A stretch of DNA of 64,000 nt from Omphiscola glabra (Eukaryota; Mollusca; Gastropoda; Lymnaeidae): contig OZ024810.1 in NCBI GenBank assembly GCA_964017045.1, positions 2,653,365 to 2,717,364 on the forward strand. Reading direction: 5' to 3'. The position numbers and the translations under genes were made by a program. Within the stretch, counting starts at the first letter, position 1, and the number at the start of each line of letters is the position of its first letter. A model generated the notes under the pieces. The model was not told the DNA's origin. It did no database searches and worked only from the letters and a program-made list of their open reading frames with translations. Below are positions 56,395 through 64,000 of the stretch, in pieces.

Positions 56395-57440
56395 TATCTT
56401 GGATATATAAAGCATAGGTTAGGGGAAGGAAATATAAAGCACAGGGTAGTGGAAGGAAATCAAAAGCATAGGATAGGGGAAGGAAATCTAAATATTATGG
56501 TGAGGGAAAAACCTTCAGCTAATGACAAATAAAATTTAATGAGCTCTCATTTTAAAAGTTTCGGTTGTTTGTGTTCCATGTTTTCACAATTTTCCCCAAA
56601 CATTTTTTGTTTTTGCATAAAGATTTTGAGAGTCTTCTTGCACAGTCTGGTTTTGAACTCCTGTTTAGAGTACCGGTATATATGTTGATAAGAAGATAAA
56701 CGATAACATAGTAAATATAATTTTCCAGGGACCATGTATTTTAAAATAAGACTAGAAGAGAATTAACAAATGGTTATTTTAAAATTAAGACAAAAAAACC
56801 GGGACTCCTAAGCCTTTGTTTTTCCTGCACATGTTTTGAGCAATTATTTTCCACTTGACATTACTCATAAATAAAATAGAATTCTTGGTAACATCAAGTG
56901 TTATTATTGGTGCTGGAAATGGGGAAAAAACATTCATGAAATTTTATGAGTTGATCTGGTTTAAACTGGATGGGTCAGGAAATGAATGCAGCAGTTTAAA
57001 CTGGATGGGTCAGGAAATGAATGCAGCAGTTTAAACTGGATTAGTCAGGAAATGAATGCAGCAGAACCTTACATTTTCTCCATCTTTACATCTAATTATT
57101 CAATAATTGAAGGTAAATTGGCAAACTACTGCCATCAGGGAATCATTTCATGTTTTAGAGATAGTGTGTTTGTAGCATGTTCGGTGTCACTCCCAGCTAT
57201 GGTTAAATCAGGTTGTGGAATGGAATCATTAGCCATGAAAGATAACAGCAATGACAGTTATTAGCCATAAAAGACATTAGCCAAGAAAAACATTTGCAAT
57301 AAAAAGTATTAACCAGAAAGATATCAGACATTTTCCAAGAAAGATATTAGCCGCAAAAGATATTAGCCATAAAAGACAATAGGAATGAAAAATATTAGCC
57401 ATAAAAGACCTTTTCCATGAAAGATAATAGCTATGAAAAA
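56395..57440. repeat. Three small tandem arrays
   Basis: 56400-56505: ~27-bp units of AGGGGAAGGAAAT-AAAGCATAGG, about 4. 56956-57064: 35-36-bp units of TTTAAACTGGATGGGTCAGG, 3 copies. 57228-57440: loose repeats of TTAGCCATAAAAGA. No gene is called between them. Confidence 0.85.
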
Positions 57441-57590
57441 TCTCCATTCTTTCAGTGTATCCAAGTTAGTAATTAAAATATTTTTAGATTTGATGAGATT
57501 GATTACTTTAAATTTGCCAAATTACTTAATAACTTAATACTTTGTTAGGGTAGCACTAGTTAATTAGCAGACATCTATAAAAGCCATTTT

Positions 57591-57665
57591 GACCACATCA
57601 CCCCAGTTCTTAAAGATCTCTACTGGCTTCCTGTGAATGAGTGCATTGCTCAGCTTTTTCTGACA
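57591..57665 (+). mobile_element. Tiny LINE RT relic
   Basis: Plus-strand DHITPVLKDLYWLPVNECIA matches the conserved H-I-T-P-V-L-x-x-L-H-W-L-P-V-x-x-R-I block of LINE RT C-termini. Nothing flanking is recognisable. Confidence 0.75.
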
Positions 57666-58059
57666 AGGTACGTAGTCAAGGTTGCAAACAAAATAGCTTT
57701 TATTGCAAATTATTGATGCTGAAACATCAGACAATACCATGAATCATTTGAATCTGATTCCAGTGATTTTTTTTAGCTTTCTCATGGGTGGGTAAATGCA
57801 AAATGGAAAAAGAGAAGGTGATAGTAATAGTGGTCAGTCTGCACTTTGGTATAAATTTCAAAACATTTTAAAAATATAGAAATACCACAGCTGTTTAGAG
57901 CCAAGAGAATGAATGACAAAAACAACAAGATCAACTTTCTAGCTCAAGTGGTTCAAAATATGAATTTTTTAGTAAGGACCTCAAAACATCTTTTTTTTCC
58001 TATGGTGACAGTGAGGATTCAGTTAATACTAGACTACTCCTGTTGATGCAAAGAGAAGT

Positions 58060-58320
58060 CAAAAGTTAGGCACAAAAGATGCAGGCAGAATAGTGTCAGA
58101 AGCCCAGAACCCTGAAACACTCATTCCCCCAGTGCCCACCCCATCAAAACCAGGGGAAAAGCCCATCATCTGTGCAGACGAGTGAAAATAAGCACCTGGT
58201 TGACTTGGTGGGCATGATTGACAGTGTGCATACTGTTCAGTGCACAAAATAACCAAACACGGCTGCTATGAGTGCATCGGATGCACAGGAAGGCCTCATC
58301 TGTGTGTTAAGAAGTGATTC
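58060..58320 (+). mobile_element. piggyBac-like transposase relic, C-terminal Cys-rich domain
   Basis: Plus-strand frame 58222-58317 encodes QCAYCSVHKITKHGCYECIG then CTGRPHLCVKK. The C-x2-C...C-x2-C-x2-C...P-x-LC-V-K pattern is that of the zinc-binding tail of piggyBac transposases (C-x2-C, YYC-x2-C, PxLCxxxCF). The final CF-YH is lost to a stop. Upstream 58037-58184 is a coding-like stretch in another frame (PPVPTPSKPGEKPIICADE), consistent with a degraded transposase. Confidence 0.5.
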
Positions 58321-58710
58321 AGAAAGGACCACACAGAAAGAAATTTATAGTAAAGTAAAATATTTTGTAAATAATGTGTTTGACATTTGTGTATATATAC
58401 ATGCAAAGAAACTGTTTTCTTGGGTTGACATTAACATTACAAAACTGTGTGTAGCTCTGTCAATAAATGGAATATTTTCAAAATGTAAAATGCATTCTGA
58501 TAAAAAATGGATATACTTTCTGAGGATTGAAGTAGAATAGGATACCAGCTACACAGGTCATATAGTAGTCTGATAAGTTCAGATTTGGGGCGCATTTAAA
58601 AAAAACAAAGATTTTGATCTCAAAATATAGCCAATTAAATTAAAACTACCATTGTCTCATCTTTTACATAATATTATTTTGTCTAATTACCTTTAATTTG
58701 ATATGAAATG

Positions 58711-58927
58711 CAGCTATCTTATACAGCTATCTTGTACAGCTATCTTATATGGCTATCTTGTACGGCTGTCTCGTACGGCTATCTTGTACGGCTATCTAGT
58801 GCGGCTATCTTGTACGGCTATCTTGTACGGCTATCTTGTACGGCTATCTTGTACGGCTATCTTGTACAGCTATCTTGTACAGCTATCTTGTACAGCTATC
58901 TTGTACAGCTATCTTGTAAAGCTATTT
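58711..58927. repeat. 13-bp minisatellite, about 17 copies
   Basis: Repeats of CTTGTACGGCTAT and CTTGTACAGCTAT. All plus frames remain open by repetition. Confidence 0.96.
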
Positions 58928-60015
58928 TGCTAAAAAAGGGTTTTCAAAATACATGAATAGATAAGAGCACACGTGGGGAACCCTACCCCTCCTCCCCCTG
59001 ACATGGAAAGAGTAAAAAATGTGTCTCAATTTATTTTAAAACGTTTGAAATCTTTAGTTGTGAATTAATCCTCTCCTGCCATAAGCCTTCCAAGTTGCCA
59101 CCAGCGCCTGCCTAATAAATGCAACAATGGCATGTCAGGTGGATAGTCACATGACACTCTTAAGGCCACCTAGCTACTAAACTACTTTATATTTGTCTAC
59201 TAATCTAATCTACTTAAGAAAATCAGCAAACTATCGAGCCGAAGCTCATGAAGTCTGCCCCAGCGCACCCCGCCACTCCCAACCGGCATTCAATTACTCC
59301 CTCCATGGTCTTCTACTCCAGTCAGGCCGCGAAGCGGCACGCCGGGGGCTTTCTGCCCCTATATCTGTCTACTAAATTTGACTGTTGGACTTGCAATTAA
59401 ATTCCTTTTTAAAAGAGAATTCTGTATGTTTTTATCTTTTTTTTGTTATAAATCCTTTTGAGTTCAAAGTTCAACATGAATCTCCAAGCTGTTACGCTTA
59501 CTAGACTAGCAAAATAAATAATAAAACAATCGAACAGATAGATGCTGAATTTATTAAAATTAATAATGATAATTGTCAGAGTTGAATATGTATCTGAAAC
59601 AGACTACAAAAATCAATACTGTTTACACATCATTGATTGGTAGATAATATAACTAGCCGACCATAATGACCATGGTGACTGTCTGCAAATTTTTTAACTT
59701 CATAGATTATAATTAAAAGGTTAATTAATCTCTTTATATCTTTTTATCGTGATTATCACATTTTGTTCATTTAATAACAATGACATTTCTTGTTTTATAT
59801 TTCTTTCTTTTTTTTAATATTTAAAATAACCTTTGCGGTTAATTCAATATCCTTTTGTCTGTAGTCATGTCAAAAGAAAAATTAAAACTGAATAATAATT
59901 CATAAAAATAATATATTGATATTACAAAAAATAATTTAACTATTTTACTCAATGTATAAACCGACAAGTAGAGCTACATATTAGGTAAAGAAACACCTAT
60001 TTTTAGAGTAACTAC
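58928..60015. other. Spacer with a GC-rich patch at 59235-59355
   Basis: The GC-rich patch (CAGGCCGCGAAGCGGCACGC) contrasts with the AT-rich flanks and may be an old element or exon. A 60-codon plus frame across it has no family match. Confidence 0.4.
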
Positions 60016-60206
60016 CTTCTGAGCTAACAAGGACTGGACCACCTGACTGGCTTTCTCGTCAAGACATTTCTCATTTAGTTATTTTTGTTGTTCATTCTCC
60101 AAGTCAAGAGAGCTGTTCTCTGCCTCCACCTTGTTTAATATCTCCAGTAGTAGTTTAGTCTTGTCTCGCTCATCTCCCTTACCACGGACCTGCCCTTGCC
60201 ACGGAC
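60016..60206 (-). CDS. NCKAP5/NCKAP5L-like coiled-coil exon with in-frame stop
   Basis: On the minus strand, acceptor TTTATCTGGCAG ends at 60207 and donor AAG|GTAGTT follows 60016, bounding 191 nt. The frame reads LLLEILNKVEAENSSLDLEN, a stop (TAA, 60079-60081), then KCLDEKASQVVQSLLAQK. This matches the start of the conserved N-terminal coiled coil of Nck-associated protein 5 and 5-like, a microtubule and centrosome protein. There the pattern is L-x2-L-E-x-EN-S-L ... CLDE-x-A-x-x-VVQ-x-LL-x-QK, and I recall the family continuing with DL-R-E-E-C after this QK. The stop replaces one residue in an otherwise well-kept exon, so it may be a pseudo-exon, a sequencing error or an unused exon. A 17-bp duplication (GGCAGGTCCGTGG) at the 5' end supplies two alternative acceptors. 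Confidence 0.5.
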
Positions 60207-60873
60207 CTGCCAGATAAACAAACAATGATGAGGGCTGTAGACTGGCATCATTTCATGTTTAGCGAAGTGAAATCTTAATACAATACAAGTGATAAACATT
60301 TTTTTATGAGAGATATCAACAGCCTGAAACAAAACCATGTGTTGATTTTATTTTAAGATCTATGCCAATCTATGCTGATGCACCATTTCCAATGGACGTT
60401 TGAGTGTTGATGTGTTATTTGTAAAGAAGGTAAATGACAAAATGAAAGCATTTCTTGACCAAGATTTGACTAGCTAGGAACAGCATCAACTAGAGAGGCA
60501 GAAATAATGATTACAATTAAATGATATGATCTAACTCGGGGGCTGAATTGCTTTTGAATAGTAATATCCATTCCATATGAGACTCCCTTACATTGAGAGA
60601 AACTGCACAGTTCCATAAGGTTATGTTCTACATTAGTCAATAACCAACATATGTGTGGTTTATAGTGCCTGGCATATGAATGCATATACTTTAATGTGAG
60701 TGGTTCTGTGATCAAAATATTAAAAGATATATTGTTATCAGTAATAAATATAATGTAATCTCCTATTTTTCATATAAATGGCAACTATAGTACATTCATA
60801 ATGACACAAAAGTTAAGAAAAGGAAATGACAAGTTCTGTATAGTCCAAGAGGATTAAAACACACTCTCTAGCC
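60207..60873. other. Intron or spacer
   Basis: Nothing recognised before the SPIN-like element. Confidence 0.5.
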
Positions 60874-61069
60874 CAGTGGTTCTCAACCTTCCTAATGCAG
60901 CGACCCTTTCATACAGTCACTCATGTTGTGGCGACCCCCAACAACAAAATTATTTTAGTTGCTACTTCATAACTGTAGACTTATATGTTTTCCGATGGTC
61001 TTAGGCGACCCCCGTGAAAGGGTCGTGCGACCCCTAAAGGGGTCGTGACCCACAGGTTGAGAACTGCTG
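60874..61069. mobile_element. SPIN-like hAT MITE (196 bp)
   Basis: Starts CAGTGGTTCTCAACCTTCCT, ends GGTTGAGAACTGCTG, with imperfect terminal inverted repeats (CAGTGGTTCTCAACCT / CAGCAGTTCTCAACCT). A perfect 8-bp target duplication CTCTAGCC flanks it (60866-60873 and 61070-61077), as hAT elements make. Internal blocks CATGTTGTGGCGACCCCCAA, GTTGCTACTTCATAACTGTA and TTTTCCGATGGTCTTAGGCG agree from memory with the non-autonomous SPIN (Space Invaders) consensus. That family is known for transfer between animal phyla. It has no coding capacity. Confidence 0.9.
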
Positions 61070-61599
61070 CTCTAGCCTGATAAAACACATGATAAATGTT
61101 ACACTTTTTACAGCAGGTTCAAATAGTGCACCATACTAATATTACTTAATGAAAAGTTAATGTAAATGTTATTTATGTTTGCATTTAGGCCAATATCAAT
61201 TTGAAATCCTCTGGTCCAATGACTTTATTTTTATATAAATTGCACAGTTAGGTGGCAGTCCAATTAAATTTTCATTAAATACATTATCTAGTTTTTTTGT
61301 TATGAAAAGATTTTACTTGGAGTTGTGAGTGATCATGTAATATAATATGGACTGTTGTGAGTGTTGGTTGTAATTAAATGTGAGTGGAGAGGGGGGGAAG
61401 ACCAAGTGTATGACAAATTTAAAGATATACCATGTGACATATTTACCGGGGTAAAATCCTAGACCTTTGTATGTGTTACCCACTCCTCAATTGCCTTAAA
61501 TTATGACCCTAAAATATGATAAAACCAATTTTTCACTAGTTTGGCCTATATACATGTGCCTTCATACATATTTTTTTGAAAGTGTCTATTGGTAGTTAA
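61070..61599. other. Spacer
   Basis: AT-rich, nothing recognised. Confidence 0.5.
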
Positions 61600-61833
61600 T
61601 TTTTGTTACCCCAACTATTAGGTACTTTGAAACTACTCGGCGCATGGTTCTGTGCATGTCCTAAAATGTTGAAAAAAAACGTGCTCTAGAATATGGCATA
61701 TGGCTATACGCGTTCTTTGGAAAATTGCATACTACGTCACATTTGTTTATTAAATAATTTTGTTCCTCATCAGTTTTTGTGTTCCAGTGATTCTATGAAA
61801 TTTATTATATGGTCTACTTTTGTTAGTCTGGGG
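61600..61833 (-). repeat. Dispersed repeat copy, inverted relative to 26925-27240
   Basis: The reverse complement shares ordered blocks with the copy at 26.9 kb, including GGACATGC-CAGAAC-ATGCG and CATAGAATCACTGGAACAC. Confidence 0.6.
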
Positions 61834-61840
61834 TCACAAA

Positions 61841-62293
61841 TGTTACGACCTTCTTAAGACCTCACATGTTAGGATCCTCATTCTTACACTTTAACAAATC
61901 CTGCAGTAGTAACATTTACTACATGGTCAGTAGACTCCACGTAATCTAGGGATTACAACACTATCCCAGGATATAAATCACAAACTCCAGGATGAAAATA
62001 CAACAGTTATTTAATAGTTATTTACACAGACGAGCTACCAATTCAAGACAACGTCCTCTGCTCAACATCACTACAATGGTACTGGTCTTACTCTCAACTC
62101 AACTCTCAACTAACTCGCTTCTCTCCTAATTTCAACTAACTCCTGGCTCTACTCAACTAATGATCATTTCACAAACTGCCTTTTTATATCACCACACAAA
62201 CAGCCAGCACACGATGAACCAACTTCATGCTCTGACCTCACAATCAAAAACTCAGAAAACACACGATCAGCAACTCGCCCTACCAAACATTCA
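61841..62293. mobile_element. Candidate solo LTR (453 bp)
   Basis: Starts TGTTACGACC and ends CATTCA, so TG...CA, and is flanked by the direct repeat TCACAAA (61834-61840 and 62294-62300). The composition (C-rich, few G on the plus strand) differs from the surroundings, and a TATA-like stretch is present. A 7-bp duplication is longer than the usual 4-6, so chance extension or another element class is possible. Confidence 0.45.
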
Positions 62294-62300
62294 TCACAAA

Positions 62301-63274
62301 TCCAGTTCACAACATGTGTCTTGACAGGATTATCATAACCATTCAGTAAATATATCCTTTGTTAGTTAAACAATTAAAATGTGACTTAGTTTAATAGAAA
62401 CTACATCCTATTTACAAGTTTAAACCTTATTAAATTATTTAATTTCAACTTTTAAAAAAAAAGTTTTATGTGCTTCCTAAGACTGCAGGTGGTATAATAA
62501 AAAATATGTTGCAAATCGAGAGTTAAGTTTATACGATCGAGATGTCGGAAATGGCTATAATCACTGTCAATTTATGAAGGGATTCATTATAGTGGACTCC
62601 CTTAACATCTGATTAATTCTAAGATGTTTTAAATTAATAACTTTACAAAAGGTAAGAAAATATTATAACCAAACTTTAGAAGTTTTGGGTAATGACTAAG
62701 GCTTGCTTGTTACCGTAGTTTTACTAATTTTATTGATTCTCTTTATAGAATCGATAATTAATCATTTAATAGTATCAATAATAATAATAATAGTTATTCT
62801 CTTATTAATGACTAATCATATGGGATTATATCCCTAAAATTTGGCCTACATATAAGTTATGACAATAAAAGTTATTATAATCCTATAGTTTATTTATGCA
62901 TAAGCCTAATTACTAATAATATTTTATTACTACAACTGCACTTACTAGCATAATTAAATCAAGATTTTTTTAATTTATTAAGGTATTTAATTATAAATTT
63001 AAATTAATTGTTATTTAATAGAACTTTTATAATACTGTGAGTCTTTACGTACATAGTAAAACAGTTTACATAGAGGGACAAATATTTAATATATCAAAAA
63101 ACATTTTTTTTTAAATTTAAAAAATACAAAGACTTTTAATAGACTCAAAAATTGAATAATATTAAAAAGAAACTAGAAAGTGTGTACATTCAGAATTACA
63201 TTTAAAATTATATGATATGGCTATGCTTCTTTCAGGTACAGGGTACGTAAGATTATTTTAATTTTCTATTGAAG
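62301..63274. other. AT-rich intron or spacer
   Basis: No repeat or gene recognised. Confidence 0.5.
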
Positions 63275-63390
63275 AACTTTATGAAGTTCCTTCCATCGAC
63301 TATGAGGTACCTTTGGATGTCGATGGCAAAGACAAAGTTTATAAAGGAGAGATTGTTGGATTCATCAACAAGACCAAGCAGTCTACATAG
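63275..63390 (+). CDS. Candidate terminal coding exon, unknown protein
   Basis: Acceptor TTTTCTATTGAAG ends at 63274. The following 38 codons, in phase after two bases, read LYEVPSIDYEVPLDVDGKDK then VYKGEIVGFINKTKQST and TAG. The peptide is balanced and non-repetitive, in strong contrast to the AT-rich DNA on both sides, which suggests a real last exon. A poly(A) signal lies 137 bp downstream. Upstream exons were not found. I do not recognise the family. Confidence 0.5.
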
Positions 63391-63526
63391 CATAGAAAAT
63401 TACAGGCAGAACATCCCTATAACCTTTTAAAATTTAATCAAGTACTAGTACGCTCTTATTAGTCTTGTCTTATATAAGTGATTTTAGTTGTTTTTATTTA
63501 TTAGTTCATGCATTCACTTTTACATT

Positions 63527-63532
63527 AATAAA
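63527..63532 (+). terminator. Candidate poly(A) signal
   Basis: AATAAA in ATTAATAAAGAC, 137 bp after the stop at 63390, a reasonable 3' UTR length. In AT-rich DNA the motif can occur by chance. Confidence 0.4.
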
Positions 63533-64000
63533 GACTTCTACTTACTTTTATAAATATAAGAATTTATTTTAAATATACTTGAATCATATATTTAATTAAA
63601 ATACAGTAATAAATATGTTATATTTTTGTTTTTGCCTTTACAAATAATAATTTTTTTGCACATTACTGAGTAATTGATATGTGATTTTTTTTTAACATAG
63701 CAGCAAAGAAAATTATTCAAAATAAAATGTCTTGATGTAGTGTAAAAGTTTTGTTGTTCTTTGTGTTCAGTTGTATATTAGATTGGGATTGTCTCCTGAA
63801 TTACGGCTGAAAATTCGGTGCAATTATCTTTAAAAATAAAAATGTAGTGGGCAAAATAGTGCAGAAATTTGAAATTTGGGTCACACGTTTTGAGGTGAAA
63901 TATATAGATTATATAAAGGGCATAACAAATTTTACCAAAAAAAAATCATACCTCCACTTTTATAAAAGATTTAAAGATGAAGTTGGTGTTTTTATAAAGC
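63533..64000. other. AT-rich end of window
   Basis: Nothing recognised. Confidence 0.5.

Noticed and set aside
56547..56735. Possible next NCKAP5-like exon (acceptor CTCTAAACAG, then a basic frame)
   Set aside because: The peptide does not match the expected DL-R-E-E-C continuation without assuming frameshifts.

Overview
The window looks like AT-rich, repeat-laden nuclear DNA of a protostome animal, most likely a gastropod mollusc. Three things support this: two intron-separated exons of a Wnt9 gene, a near-intact LTR retrotransposon with the Gmr1-type gene order (integrase before reverse transcriptase), and a short hAT element that I recognise as SPIN, a family known from vertebrates, triatomine bugs and a pond snail. 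Nothing bacterial or viral-genome-like is present. No rRNA, tRNA or CRISPR locus was recognised.

Layout. 1-8.3 kb is a run of minisatellites (periods 47, 16, 36, 33, 36, 41 and 69 bp). It includes a LINE tail inserted into a 16-bp satellite, and one copy of a two-copy dispersed repeat that leads into a tandem-repeat ORF. 8.4-12.95 kb holds the last two coding exons of Wnt9 (+ strand), with a 3.8-kb intron full of microsatellite, minisatellite and a small hAT-like MITE. 13-19 kb has Wnt9 downstream sequence, a 28-bp array of about 38 units, and a small pogo-type transposon that keeps only the DNA-binding end of its transposase. 19.3-22.4 kb has two candidate coding exons on the minus strand. 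23-30.6 kb has more minisatellites and the second copy of the repeat-ORF family. 30.6-47.1 kb is dominated by transposons: three minus-strand LINE relics with EN and RT signatures, and a 4,794-bp Gmr1-like LTR element with 462-bp LTRs and a 5-bp target duplication. 48.3-48.6 kb is a long imperfect inverted repeat around a hammerhead-like loop. 49.5-59 kb has further arrays, notably a 40-bp array of 33 units with higher-order structure, plus relics of a LINE and a piggyBac-like transposase. 60-63.5 kb has a minus-strand exon resembling the N-terminal coiled coil of NCKAP5/NCKAP5L with an in-frame stop, the SPIN-like MITE, a candidate solo LTR and a candidate terminal exon with a polyadenylation signal.

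How the parts work together. The only confidently recognised host gene is Wnt9, a secreted developmental signal. Most remaining sequence is mobile DNA or tandem repeat. Exon calls other than Wnt9 rest on splice-site shape and reading-frame quality and need transcript evidence. Homology statements come from recognising motifs, not from a database search.
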